Origin: Crotophaga sulcirostris
Taxonomy: Eukaryota > Chordata > Aves > Cuculiformes > Crotophagidae
Assembly: GCA_013397455.1 (NCBI GenBank)
Contig: VYZB01000380.1
Location: forward strand, 837,311 to 901,310
Direction: 5' to 3'
DNA length: 64,000 nt
The notes under the pieces were generated by a model. It did not search any database. It was not told where the DNA came from and saw only the letters and a program-made list of their open reading frames with translations. Of the stretch, positions 36,515 to 50,729 are shown one piece after another. How positions within the stretch are numbered: the stretch's first letter is position 1; each line of letters opens with the position of its first letter. A program made the translations under genes and the position numbers.

Positions 36515-39500
36515 ACTTGGAGGCTGATGGAAAAATGCAGAGTACGGTTTTCTTTGGATGGTTCCTGTGCTGCTCACAGCCAAATGTTGCCAGAAACACA
36601 TAGTTTCTTTGGGGGAAAAGTGGAGCTTTTGTAAAGAACAGGAGGCTGACCTTGATACTGGTGATGAATCACATACAAAATGGGAAATCACATATAAAGC
36701 TGGTTTCAAGACAAGAAAATATTTCCTTTACTAGAAGACTCTCCAAGTGGATCCAAGACACTTGGACAAGAGATCTATAACATGGTTTTCAGAATATATA
36801 GGTCGAGCAAGAGACTGGTTGGTAGAACGTGAAATTTATAGGTACTTTGGGTTTGTCATCTGTGTTTCCAAAGTTCATACTAAATTCTGACACATTAACA
36901 TACAGACAAGGTTCATCTCAGACAAAGCATTATCTAAAAAGACAGGCCATATACAGCAAAATCAATGAAAAAAGTATCAAAAATGAAGGGATAGTCTTGC
37001 TTTGTAACTCTGCTTTGTGTTCCAGCAAGCATCACGTTTGAAAGTATTGATTTACAATTATATCAGAACTGATCAATTCAACAGAGTTCTTTTGCTAGTA
37101 TATATGCTACTTATTCACTCTTTGATATTTGGAACTTAATTCTTATTATCTGCTTTTCATTTCTAGTCTAGATTGGAAATAACAGCAACAAGTTTGACAA
37201 GAACATAGTCTACTGTAAACATGTATTTCCTAGTTGCATGCACTGCGCAAAATAGCGTGTTATCCCCAAATATAGATGCCTATGGAACTGAAACCATAAA
37301 AGTCAACCTTTGCTTTACGTAAGTAAATTATTTTGCAAAAAACTTAATATCCTTCAGTGGAATTCACATTTCAGAAAATCTTCCACGGTCAGTGGAGTTT
37401 TACCATCCCAGCAAATCAGTCTGCAGTGAACTCCAAGCATATGGACCATAGGCTGAAGCAAAATCCAACTAAAGCTAATGCAGTGTCATGAACTGCACTG
37501 TCTCAACTCCATGAATGGTAAATTATGCAGACAAGAAGAATGCCACCCAATGTAGCATTCATTCCCTCCCCTAACAGCTGAGTAATTTCTACAAGCATCA
37601 TGCAGTAACTCTGGCTGCTCTCACCAAAAGGCAGTCAATATGCATCCTGCCCACACCTTCCTGCACTGAATATGTCAGTGAATCAACTGCAATTTCATTA
37701 ACGAGCAGCAATTCCCTCTCTACAGTTTTAATAAACTTCTGAGAATTACTAATCAGAAAATAGCTTCTTGTGTTCACAGTGAGGTAAAAATTGCACCTTT
37801 TATTTAATCATACAACCTAAATAAATTCACTGCAACATTTTTACATAAGGCTATGAATGCACATGCACAGATCTGTGACTAAAATAACTGACTTGACTTT
37901 GCATTATCCCTATTGAAGTTAGTTAGACATTTAACTGACTGTATGCTTCAAAGAAAAATAAAAAGTTTTTGTCTGAGATGAGAAATTTAAGATTACTGAA
38001 TTCTTTTCTTTTTAAATATTGGGACTTTCATAGCCATTTTTTAGATCATATTAAGGAATATAAATTTCAGAATTCATAACCAAGTTCACTTAACAGCAAA
38101 ATTATTGTTGCTTTCCATAAGAAGCAAGGTAAAATGTAAGGAACTCGTTTTGTATCAATGCAACAAACGCTGAGACAGATGAAAAATAAAAAGAAACAGA
38201 GGAAGGCGTTAGCAGTACTGAACTGATGTTGTCTTGTTTTCTTTAACAATCAAAAAATCCCACAATAATAAATCAATCATAACGTTGCTTGATCCTTATT
38301 CACAGACCATTAAAATTGTCTTCATTGGACTTGCTTACTCTCTGGCAGGGCAGACTACAAACTGCTTTTGCAAGCACATATTGAATGATTTCCTGATTTT
38401 TTAACGATAAACTATGTTCAGGCACATTTTGTAAAATACTAAAATTTACCATAATACATAAATATAGACAAAAATAGTAGTTCTGTTTTTTAATGAGATG
38501 CATAGCATTGTCTTATTTCAGCCAAAAAGTCCTTGATTTTAAAGACAGCGACGTCCTTGCAATTTTACTGAAGAGAAACACGCAGCTCTCCTGCCCACTT
38601 ACGACTGAGTGATAAATTACATTCAAATCTCTGAAATTTTCCACGCAGTTATTTTTTTAAGCTAAAATAAATAAAATATTGTCTTATGTTGTAATCTTTC
38701 CATCCTGTAGTATTAAACTACCACAAAAATTGTGTTGTCCTGCTTCTTTCTTCCTTTGAAGAGGAACAAAAAAGCAAGCATCCTTTAGTTCCGCGCTGGG
38801 CACATGAGGGAATGATTTCTATCAATCACATGCAATGAGACAATAACTAGTCATAGAATATATGTCCCCCTTGCATGCATATGTATAAATTCTCCTGGCA
38901 TATTCTACTGCTTTCCAAGGACTAATTTTATTATGAACTTCACAACAGCCAAGCCTCCGCTACTTAGAGCTTCAAAGCTAATTCTCTGTTCTACCTTGCA
39001 TTCTTTAGACAGGTGAAGAAGTATTGTCTGGGTACAGCACTATTAAAAAAAGAAACACATACTATCAGAAGTCTGTGCTTATCTAACTTTAAGAAATACT
39101 GCCACTTAGATATCGCTTAACTGAAGTTAGTTAGAAAACCAATTCTACAGAAAAACAACTTCACTTAAGTCAAAATATTCCACTCTCTACAATAACAACC
39201 ACTTCTTGTATCATTTGAGACACTGAGAAGATACATATGCTGCCTGCTAGGACCCCGCCTAATTACCAGCTATATCTACAGATGATTTGCTGTAGAAGTA
39301 TCTACCATCTGTAGTCTGAGGAGACAGACAAGTGCAGCACTACACACTAACGGAGACTTGCTCAATTTTCCTTTAATTAAACTCTACTTCAATTTTACAA
39401 AATATCCACGTGTGTCACTGAAGGCGAATTCCAAACTCATTCACCCATGCTTTTTAGAAAGAGTAACCCGAATCAGTATACTCACAGAAGAAGTGGGTTT

Positions 39501-42100
39501 TACAGTTCAGTGACCCAGGATGTTCCTTCCTGTTTTCCTAAGGACCTCCTTTTCCTAAGGTAGAAGGAATTTTCCATGTAAAATATAGCAACCACAGTAT
39601 TTTGTCTGCACTCAGCTGATGGACACCGAACTTCTTCCTAACACTCACACTTCACTTCCCTAAAGTTAAATCCATGATAAATGCAACCCTTGTGACACTC
39701 AGAGTAATATTTTATAAGCAGTGATCAACTTAAGCCACATGTAATGCTCCAGAGTCCCTCCAAAAGGGAAATCCACGTGGCAGACAGGCCCAGGTAGATA
39801 GGAAAGCTGCAGCAGACTAACCTGCTTGTTTTTCCTGAGGAGGGATAAGAACAAGACGTGAAACTGCTACAAGTAGAGGGTAGGCACAAAGCAAAATTTA
39901 GGGGAGGACTCCTCTCCTGCCTTTGGGCTGGCAGCCACAGCATATCCAAGACCAAGCCCATCTGGGGGTACAGGCAAATACAATGAGTCAACTCCAAGCC
40001 CTGGCATGATATTCTAAATACTTTTCTGCACCTTAGCAAAACGTTTCAGGCCAGTGGGGTCTTGGCTCTTGGAGCAGAGGCCTTCAGACAGCTGGAGACC
40101 ACAGCAGTGTGGGGGTCCTTCTGAGGCTGCAAGCACCCAGGACTCTGCATCAGGAGCCTCCTGGATGTCAGACGCTAACACTTCATCCCAGTCTGACCTG
40201 GCACACGCAGGTGCATTGATGTGCAAAGATATGGATCTAAACATACCCTTCTGGCCAATTTGTTTGCAAAATGGACTCATAACAGAAGCAGATTCAGTAA
40301 GAAGGGTTCTCTATCCTAAATCAACTGTCATCAACTATGGGTGCAGAAGGTTTTAATTAGTAGTTTATTAAGAAACACTTCATTAAAGAAAGAGAAGAAA
40401 AGAGAAAGAACAAAGCAGGCTTATCTCCTGAATCATGAAAGGAACAAATCCACAAATGCTGACAAATTTCTTCTAATTAGTCTTTAGTAAACAGCTGATG
40501 CCTCATTAAAAAAGAAAAAAAAAAGAAAAAAAAATCCAAAACCTAACAAAGAGCCCCCCAAAATATACATTCATCTTAGTAATAAATCTGTCATATCTGC
40601 CATAGACTTTCCTGAGGGCAGAAAACTGTTCTCCTCTGATGTTACCAAGGTTATTTATACAGCCATTTATCATCATTTCTTTGAAGCTCACGTGAAAAAG
40701 ACCCTAAAATGTCCAAAAAGGATATCATCTATATTTTACCATTAGTGACTACAGAGGGTTAGTGACTCATTCTTGATTCTACCCTAACCAATGGCATTAC
40801 TCATTCACTTTGACAGGCACAAGATTAAACTCTGAAGTTGGAATCCTAATTTCCTGAAAACAACAGATTTTTTCTATCCATTTTACTGGGTTCAGGATTT
40901 CAACCTGAAGCTTTGAAGAGAATATAAGTTATTCACTCCTTTGAGAAGCCTAACACAGTGCCTGTGTGCCTTAAATCTCCCTTAAATCTGGTCTAAGTGC
41001 TTTCGTAATGTATAATACCTGCATCTCCCACCTGAATAATGGAAAACCCAATTACCTCAGAAAGTAATAAAGCCACATACCTTTCTGGCATATTTTAAAA
41101 CACAAAAACCTACAGAGAGATATGTCTGCTTTTTTTCCAAACAAGACTGCATAACCTCTACATGCATCAGCTTTATTGGTTACACATGTGCTGCCCTGGG
41201 TCTCTTGTTTATCAATTAGCTCCAGGAGCAAACTACTCCTTCTGTTTAAAAAAAAAGCAGGAACATATTCCTTTTATAAAGTCAATTCTGTAGACACCAT
41301 GGATTATAAACAGGCTAAAACATTATCTTCCATATATATTTCTGATTCTTATTTGGTTAAGTAGGAAGAATAGAATCCCAAAGACTTAGTGTTTTTATAT
41401 ATATTTATATAATTTGTTCAAATTACATCTTGTACATTTCCAAGGCAGCCTAAATCAACATATAAAAAATATCAGTGAACTTACCAGCCTCAGCAGTTTG
41501 GCCTCTTTTAATTACTAGTTCTCAAAAACTCGTCTATTTCTCCCTTCCACTGATGGGGAAGGAGCTGACACTGAAGTCACTGATGCACCTAAGTGCTGAG
41601 AGCACTTTAGTCACAACAGCACAAAGTACCTAACCTTTTGGCCAGGCTTTCAGCAGGACTTCAAGCTACTCTGGATACGTTTCCCATGAGCACAGTCACT
41701 GTTAAAGGTAGGGGGTCTCATGATTTTCTCAGGCCATTGCATCTCCCATCCCTGCTGTGATTATTCAGCAGACTCAGGACTATTTTAAAACTTAACCAGT
41801 AATAGGCACATTGACCCAAACAGCTTTTTGACAACAACATATTCTCTAATTAGAGTGGTAGGATGGGAAAACAAAAGAATGAGGTGTTAAAAATAGCCAG
41901 CTGACAGCAAAATGTGTTTATTTTTAATAGAAGAAAATACACAACACTAGGTTTTTTTACTGGTGGACCCAGGCCAGTATCTTCATAAAGAACAAGTCTC
42001 ATGTATACAGTTGAAGACCTAAGCCTTTGGTGCTGTGTGAGTATCTTGAGAGCACTGGACGGATCCACGAGGGTCCATGGACTATAAGCTAAAAACCACA
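36515..42100. other. Gene-free block
   Basis: About 5.6 kb with no recognised exon or transposon. The somewhat GC-richer patch at 39.7-40.3 kb carries open frames on both strands (40054-40356 + and 40014-40280 -) without recognisable domains or splice sites. Such two-strand openness is typical of chance in GC-richer DNA. Confidence 0.45.
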
Positions 42101-42114
42101 GGATAATTTTGGTC

Positions 42115-42515
42115 AGGAGTAGCCCCTGAAGATCACTCCAAAATATCCACTGCCCTTCCTTCATCCAGTGAGGCAGCCATCTCATCAGAGGGTGCATTCA
42201 GTTTGCTTAGATACTATTTGCCCTTGGTAAATCCATGGTAGGTGTTCCCAGTCATCACCTTACCCTTTGTGGGCCTCATCATGGTTTCCATTTGTCCATC
42301 CAGGGACTGAGGTGTCTGACTGGCCTAAATACTGCTTCCTGAAGACAGGCGTGACATTTGTTTTTTCCCAATCCTTAGGAACCTCTCTGATCTGCCTGAC
42401 CTTTCAAAGACAACAGAGACAGGTCTTAGAACTGGTCAACTCCCTCAGCACCTTCAGATGCATCCTGTCTGCTCCCATGGATTCATGTATACCCCAGTAC
42501 ATTCTGCACATTTAA
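42115..42515 (-). mobile_element. CR1-type LINE fragment, internal ORF2 region
   Basis: On the plus strand the reversed ORF2 blocks appear in order: CTTCATCCAGTGAGGCAGCC, TTGCCCTTGGTAAATCCATG, GGACTGAGGTGTCTGACTGG, CAGGCGTGACATTTGTTTTT and a CTCCCTCAGCACCTTCAGAT block. No 3' tail is attached, so this is an internal piece left after deletion of the ends. Confidence 0.75.
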
Positions 42516-42519
42516 TAAA

Positions 42520-45500
42520 AGAACTGTCTTTTGACAGTTTAACTTTGACATTACAGACTGGACATTTAAGACGTGATCTTGTGTATTGACAAAAACCTAC
42601 TTCTGTTCTTGCTTAGTTAAGCATACCTGAAAATGTAAGGAATATATATAAACCTGTTTTAAGAATAAGTTATGTAGATTCAGTTTATCCCAGGCATTCT
42701 ACCCTCTGGCCTATGAGGTCTATTCAGTTTCCTATTCTACTCTTCTGTGGGAACTAATGATGTGAGAATTAATGATGTGGCAGTGAAAACTTCCATTGCA
42801 GAGGCTTCGGAAATAGATTTCATACCCTGGAGACAAACTTAGAAACCTTGAATCCCACGAGAAAGGCGGATGGGACAGCACAGCACAAGGACGTGGAACT
42901 GGCACAAGATATAGTTAACCATATGTTTTGTAAATGCTTGCACTTCTCATGAGAACTGCTGGTAGTTTACCTTACTCTGTTAATTAAAGTGTTAGTAGTG
43001 GCTTTAAATACTGTTGCTGCTTCAACGAAGATGATTTCGGGATCATTCAGCTTGGAGTCCATGCCTCATCCCCACATTCTTCTACTTTTTTTTCTTTACT
43101 CTTCTGCTCTTTACTTTTGTTTTTACATCTCCTATATTCAGTTCCATACCCCTAGTTCCTCCACAGCATGGCACCATGGCTTGGCTTCAAAACATTCTCA
43201 CTGGTACCAATGAGAGGACAGAGCTTGATGGAGTGATGTTTGCAATGTCAGGGAAGCCCCAGGTGACAGTCCTGGCATAAGCCAGCCACAAATTCAGTAA
43301 TGCTAATGAACCAGTTCAGCTGTCTTCCCAATCCAGGAGTGAATACAGACACAGGATCACATAGATTAACTGAAAAGATATTGAACTTGTTGGTCTGGAT
43401 AGACTATGTGGACATGAAGATATCTTAAAGTGAGATGGTGTTAATGGCTGCCATCAGTCAAGGCTTTGATCTCCAGCCAATATTAGACCTTGTCTCTAGG
43501 CAATGACAGTTTTTAAACTTAATGGGTGTGCTAACAGCCTTCATTGAGGCTACATGAAAGGAGCATACTTCAATGGACTGAGATAACGAGACAATAGAAG
43601 CTACCGCCCAAGGCAACCATGCACATGATAAAACCTAAGTAAGGCAATACTTTTAATATCTCCAACTATCTTATTTGAAAAAAATGTTTAATTCGCTCTC
43701 CATTTATCCGAGGAGAACAGAAGTCAGCATATCACTGTATCTGAAGTTGTCTAAAAATAATTCACAGAAGAGCCAGCACAGCTTATTAACTCGAGGGCAG
43801 TGCTACTTCTGTTGATTCCAGGATCTGTGGACAACCTGGCCACTTCCTGCTACCCAGGGCAAGCATCCTGCAAAACCGAGGCACCTCAGAGGCACACTAG
43901 ACAACTGACTAAGATGGACATACAAATGGTTCTGCATGGTCAGCTAAACCCAATGGGATTTTCTTAGCTCTTTTAGGCCTAGCAGAATCACTGTTTTGGA
44001 CTAATTTTCTCAGCATGCATAGCTTCGTCAGCCTTCCCTCAGCTGGGTCTGAGCCAGCTGAGCACAACTCTGTTCAAGCTAATGAAGTCTTCCAGAAATA
44101 GGAGCAGTAAAAAGTAAAGTGATGAGATGCCAAATGGCTCTGTGAAAGCCAGGCTGCGCTTGGCAAGATTGGCAGGCAGATCCTGCTGCATCCTAAGCAG
44201 CTCCTGCAATGCTGTTCACATCCTTTTAGGTCGTATTTTCCATCCAGGCCATCCCTTATCCAGATGCCACAGGTCTCTCTCTTCCCCCTCTCTTCCCTTC
44301 CCAATATCCCAGGAAATAAAAGGAGACTGGTGGAGGCAAATCCTCAAGCAGTCCCTTTGCCAGAGAGACAGAAGACAGTGCTTGGCTTTTTGCAGCATAA
44401 AAATTCCCCCCCTCCCGCCTCCTTCTTCTTTCAGGGTCTGCTGCTTTTGCCAATATTATTTCATGAAGAAAATCTTAGACTTACTGTAGTGTGGAGTAGT
44501 AAAATACTCACCAGTCCCCTGAAAGCTCAAAATCCTCCCTGTCTATGAATGCATAGGAAATTATATCAGTGAACTACAGCAACAAAAAAAACCATGCAAC
44601 AACCCAACAAGAAAATATTGAGAGAAATCAAATGAACTAATTTCTTCCTGATTTTCTCTGATGTGTTTTCCCTGAAAGATTAAAAAAAAAACCCTTCTAT
44701 TTCTATGTCATGAAACTGTGAGATTCCCAAGCCATTTAAATATCACCAGTAATCAATGTTATATTATAAAATAGTTATTGTAAACAGATTATAAAATAAA
44801 AAAGGCAACAAGTTATTTACTGTTTCTAGAAGCCTAAGGCATGGATTTATTTAAAATGCACTATAACATGATTGTTTCCTCAGAATTATTTTACTGCTAA
44901 CATGTCATACACAATTAAATGATTAACGTGGTAAACCAAACTTACTTAGCAAAAGAAAAGCATGTCACAACATTGTATTTTAGGCACAACACTGTATTTA
45001 TAAACTCTCCCCAAAACATACTGGAAGTGCCAAATCTATGCTTGACACACAATTCATAGAGCCCTGCTAAGAAATGAGTGAAACCAGGCAGTGCTAGAGA
45101 TGTAGGCGTGCAAATACCATCACCCACATCTTTGTGGGTAACTGCCATTTTGATTATGTAACTCGAGGCCCAGAATTCACATCAAGGAACAATTATATTC
45201 TCTTCTACAGCAGCAATGATCTGATTAATTCAATCTAGTTGATAGATGTCACTAGTGATTTTTATTAACAAATTAGCCCCATTGTATTTGCAGACAGGAG
45301 ACATTAATGCTATTAGGAGGCTGTGCCATGTCAAAAGAGCAGGAATTGTGCTTGACCTGTGTCTGAGAAAGTCATCCACATAATACATCAAGAAGGAAGC
45401 TTGCTGAACGCATTGTGCCCTTAAAATGCTGTTCCATGAAGAATCAGGCACCATACAAATTGTTTCCACAGTTCACTACTGCAACTGCCTGTCCTACCTG

Positions 45501-48500
45501 AACTCCACAGGCTTACAGGAATTATCGCATTTGGAGCACGAAACTAAAAGAGAAACTAGGACTAAAATAGCCAGCAAGTAATTGCTCAGAAAAAAAATAC
45601 AAAAACAAAAGAAAAAAACCCAAACCTCTGGGATGTTTGTACGTGCATTTAAAAGGTTAAATGTCTTTTCAGGAAGAGTGACAGGGTTCTGCATGCTTTT
45701 GCAGAGAGTCAGAATCCTTGTGCTCCTTACATATAACAAACAAGACACAAACTTTTTAAAGAAAAAAATAAATAATTTTTGCATTATTCAGCTCTTTTGC
45801 ATGCTTAGAGGTTGTAGAATTCTCATCACTTCACTTCTGTTCATTTTATATCATGACATAAATTTCCATTCTGTTCTGTCTGCAGACCTCATAGCCATTT
45901 AAATCTATAACTCAAAGCCCAATTGTGTGTGCTGAGGGCACCAGTCTTTGGGAGTGACTGCTGCAAGGCTGTGAGGCAGAGCACACAACTTGTTCCTCCT
46001 GCTCCCTCGGCACCAGCAGCATGCTCTGTAGAAGCCTCAATGGATCTTTATCCTGGGAGGATGGTTCTGGGTCAAAAAAGGAAGGTTCTCAGCAACCTTC
46101 TTCGTATAACCAGTCGGAGGCTAGAAGCAGTTTGTCCCTGAATCCCTACACGCATTCAAAAATGGTTTATCACTTCTGGATTAACGTACCATACAGCCAT
46201 AAGTGCATTGCTTTCTCTGAACTATGCAGTAACTGAATTTCTGGAAAAAGGAAAGAAAAAGGCATGTTGTGTTGTTTTTTTTCCTGTTTTCAAGGTCTTT
46301 ATACACTCAAAGTTTGGGCTAGCATCAAATATGCCTGACCGCCCTCCCAAGTATTAAGCACAGGTTCGGCAATCTTCAAACTGAGCTGTAGGTTTTGTTG
46401 CCATGAGTAAACAAAATGCTTCCTGTGCCACACACAACTGGGTTTGTAGTTGTACTCCATGACTTGCAATTGAATATAATGGGTACATTAAACCAGAGCA
46501 CTGAAGACTGGAGACTCTGTTTCATTAGCATGACAGATAGACCACAGTGCCACAGCCTGAGCTTATTCTCAGTACCTTCTTACCAATTAGGTTAAATAGA
46601 GTCCTGAAGAGATCACTTCATGGGTGAGAGACTAATGTTTACTTTATGATTCTCCACCTTTCAGTCTGCTATGGCTACTACAACAGCTCATTAGTATTAA
46701 CTGGTACAGTCTTTTATAATGCACTTGACCAGCAGAAACAATTCCCATATCACCAGTTCATTCCAGATGCACAGATCCCAACTAGAGACAACAGCTTGAA
46801 TTAGTTCTGGGCTAGTGACCAGAGTGGAAAAGTTTTATATCCTCTTGTTAATTCAATAAGCTCTTACTAGTATAATTAGCTCAAAGAAGTGTAATATTAC
46901 TTTTCCTAGCAGTTTAAGTGTTTTTTTTTTTAATAACACACAATGTTCAATGGGGAAGCTAGTTACATCCTCTGCAGAATAACAGAAAAATATTTGGCCT
47001 CTCAAGAACAAATAATAAGCACTTCTGTAAATTCAAAACACAATAACACTGAATTATCATTACATAAAAAAAAAAAAGAAGACATCGATCCTGTAGTTTA
47101 ATATTTCAGAGTAAAAGAGCTTTGGTAGAGGACATGCATGGTTATAGCACATGAGATTTTAAGGGGACTTGCTGTTTATCTTTTTACAATGGAGGACAAA
47201 CATGGATTTTCCTTATATACTCCTTTGGCTGCACTGGTAAGATCATCTCATATAAAACTAAACAGTGTTGTATAAAACATAAAACACTAACAACAGATTT
47301 TTTAAATGTCCTTCTGAGAAGTACAAAAACATTAGATAAATAATAAACAAAGTCTAAAAAATCATAAACATCTACAACTTCAGGACATCAAGAATGTCAG
47401 TTCAAGCTCTCGTCTCATGGCTCATCAGCCAACTAAAGATCTTACCCAGTTTGCTACCAAAAAAAAAAAAGAGTAAGAGAAAGATAAGATGATGTTCAGA
47501 GGCTCCTGATATATCCAGAAGAAGCAACTCTGTCCACACCCCATAAGTTTGTCTTTTAAGCAGATAAACAGGCAAAATCTGTACTGTTTATTTAATCAAC
47601 ATTTTAAATATCAATATACCAAAATAAATGAAATTATATCCTAAAAACTTGTAACCACCTGTTACAAGCCATGCTTCTTAGTTCTAAATACTTAAAGTTA
47701 TTGCCTCCTAACTTTCATATACCCATAACAGAAGACACTGGATTCTGTCTTGGATATATCAATTAGGTGAGCTTCAATTAACTACTTTTAATTCCCTAAG
47801 TACTTTTGTTCTTCTTTCACTACTGCTCCATGGAAAGACTTTCTTAAGTATATTTAGAAATCTTCATTAAGCTGCTGCTTAAGTCTCTTGCTGTACTGTC
47901 TACAGTAACGTTGAGAGCAGTAAAAGAAGCTGCAGTTGTTGGCTGCCTAGCATGTAACGCAGTACTCTCCCCCACCTCCAAGCTCAAGGTAATCTGATTT
48001 GCTAAGTGCAAATGCTACAGCAAAGCCTGTGCAGAGAAGTGAAGGGTGATATGGAAGCAGATGAGATGCAGTTCTGCACAGGCACAGCTTGCACCTGTTA
48101 ATGTCTGCGGTTAGATCCCCTTGGCTCAGTTCATCATCTTATATGCAAAACCAGGTATCTACAGGCAGGGCAGGTGTCTTCAAACAGCCTCCTGCAGAGC
48201 CAGCTCCAACACACACTCACTGTTACCTCTGTGCTTATTCCCATGCCTTCCTCAGCAGCCTCTCAGACTGAAAATCCTCGGAAGCAGCAACTAAGTCTCT
48301 TGTCCTGTTTGTAATGCACCAAACACAAGAGGTTCACTAGTAAGGCTCCCAGATGCCACAGTAAGTAAAATTTGATTACTTACTATTACTCATAAACTAC
48401 TATATGAGATAGCTACCACGATGACAGTGTGTTCTTTTGAGATACTGTCATTCTTTATTAAAGTAATCTTATAATAAGTTTGAATCATTAAAAAATTGTA

Positions 48501-49785
48501 ACTCAGGAAGTAAATCATGTAAATTAACGATGTCAGGTCAAGGTGTTCTCACTATCAAATCTCATGAAGCGTGCAATATTTGAAAAACTTTTCATGATGA
48601 GGAAAGTAGTTAATTCATTATGTGTTCATTAGTAAAATATTTAGAGATGAAGATGTTCTTAATCAAAATCTTCTAAGGTTTGAGATCAGAACACAGAGAA
48701 GTATTTTTAAGTTTTGGAATGATCTACTTTTCCACATTTACATTCCTTTTCTAGATAACACGAATAATTTATCTTCGTATTTATCAATGGTATGAAAATC
48801 ACAGCATTTATTTATACGAGACACAGAGTTCCTGTCTCAAGAGTTTTACTCTCCTGCTCGCAATCTAGAGCAAGAACTGTAACAGAAAATCTACACTTAT
48901 GTCTTGAAAAAAGATTTTTGCTGCCACATTAATATTACAACAAAAGTGAAAATCTCTTTTATTTGATTACACATAGGCACAGACAGATGTCTACAGATGG
49001 TTTTGGGTGGATGACTGTGAAACCTCAACAACTGTGCAACTGCGTGCAAGAAAGACCTGGAGCAAAGACCTTCCTTTGCTGCTGTTGATTACTTTGCGCA
49101 GCAACCAGAACCTAATTCCACCCTAGTTTGTGCCTCAAGAAGTTTTACTTCAGTGATCAGATCATGATTCACAAAGATATTAGAAATTCACAGATGGTGC
49201 TCTCACTTCATGTTTTTATTTGAAAAGAGGTCAGTGGTCACCAAGAGGACCATGTTTTAGCTCTGCAACCAGTATAAACCATTCCTTCCTAAGCCAGCTT
49301 CAATACTGCAAAGCAGTTTGGCTGAATCCTTTTCTGAGTCTCATTCAAGGATAGCATTTTTAAAGAAAAAAAAAAAGTAACACATAAAGAAAACAGTTAT
49401 TAAAAAACACCCATTCATTAAATATCATCTTCACCTGGAGGAACCAAAAGCAGATGCGGACACCATTAGGGCACCACAATGATAAACAGCAACAGAAAGC
49501 AGAATTAAACATTTTCAATTAAGTTAGCAAATGATTCAAGTTGCAAGATGAATTCCAGTTCTTGGATTGAATCTGTAAACTCAGTGGGGCTAATTTACTA
49601 TTCTACTGTAGGTGTAAATCCAGTGTGGCAAGAAGCAGGGGACAAAACAAGTGAGCTGCATTCCCTTCTGTCCTACACACCTCTCTGCTCCAGCAGTGCA
49701 CTATGAATACACACATCCTGCTTGGAAAGTAGGGAGCTGATGGGCTTTAATTCCTAACACATCACCTTTATGCAGGTGAAGCCAA
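42520..49785. other. Gene-free block
   Basis: About 7.3 kb. It holds C-rich and pyrimidine-rich patches (43077-43128, 44402-44434) and short A-runs. The open frame at 44942-45148 (-) lies next to a donor-like motif but has no acceptor (see rejected items). No repeat family recognised. Confidence 0.45.
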
Positions 49786-49794
49786 GGGCTAATT

Positions 49795-50722
49795 GTGTTT
49801 AATATCTTCACCAATGATCTGGATGATAGGATTGAGCGCTCCCTCAGTAAGTTTGCAGATAACACCAAGTTTGGCAGGAGTGTTGATCTGCTTGGGGGAA
49901 GGAAGGCACTACAGAGGGATCTGGAAAGGCTGGATCAATGGCTGAAGCTGATTGTATGAAGTTCAGTATGGCTAAGTGTTGGGACCTGTACCTGGGTCAC
50001 AATAACCTCAAGCAACCATACAGGCTTGGGGAAGAGTAGCTGGAAAGCTGCCTGGCAGAGAAGAACTTGGGGGTGTTGGTCAACAGCCAGCTGAATATGA
50101 GCCAGAATTGTGCCTAGGTAGTCAAGAAGGTCAGTTGCATTCTGGCTTGCATCAGAAACTGTGTGGCCAGCAGGACTATGGAAGCGATGGTCCCCTTGTA
50201 CTTGGCGCTGCTGAGGTCGCACCTCAATCCTGTGTTCAGTTTTGGGCCCTTATCTACAAGGACATTGAGTTGCTGAAGCATGTTCAAAGAAGGGCAGTGA
50301 AGCTGATGAAGGGTCTGGAGCAGAAGTCTTTTGAGGAGTGGTTGACTAAACTGGGATTGTTTAGTCTGGAGAACAGTAGGCTTAGGGGAGACTTTATCAC
50401 TCTCTACAACTACCTAAAAGAGGTTGTAGCGAGGTGGGTGTCAGTCTCTTTTTCCCAAGTAACAAGTGATACAACAAGAGGAAATGGCTTCGAGTTGCAC
50501 CAGGGGAGGTTTAGACTAGATATTAGGAAAAAAATATTCATGGAAAGGGTTGTCAAGCAGTGGAACATGCTGCGAAGGAAAGTGGTTGAGTCACCATCCT
50601 TGGAGATATTTAAAAGACAGGTAGATGTGGTGCTTAGGCACATGGTTTAGCAGTGGACTTGGCAGTGCTCAGTTAATGTTTGACTTCATGGTCTTAAATA
50701 AAGGTCTATGATTCTCTAATTT
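49795..50722 (+). mobile_element. CR1 LINE 3' portion with long open ORF2 remnant
   Basis: It starts in the reverse-transcriptase region (AATATCTTCACCAATGATCT, GGATGATAGGATTGAGCGCT). An uninterrupted frame at 50108-50650 (180 codons) covers the ORF2 C-terminus ([58 protein letters not shown], stop). It ends with GGTCTATGATTCTCTAA as a mutated tail. The frame upstream of 50108 is broken. This is the longest CR1 copy in the window apart from the composite one at 58 kb. Confidence 0.95.
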
Positions 50723-50729
50723 TTATGAT

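Noticed and set aside
40014..40356. Open frames on both strands in a GC-richer patch
   Set aside because: Simultaneous openness on both strands and no splice signals or motifs point to chance.
41472..41547. Minus-strand segment with strong acceptor (CTCCTTCCCCATCAG) and donor CTG|GTAAGTTC
   Set aside because: All three frames contain stops. At best a non-coding RNA exon, with no other evidence.
44942..45148. Minus-strand frame of 68 codons next to a GTAAGTTT donor-like motif
   Set aside because: No acceptor, no recognisable domain, and length is within chance expectation in AT-rich DNA.
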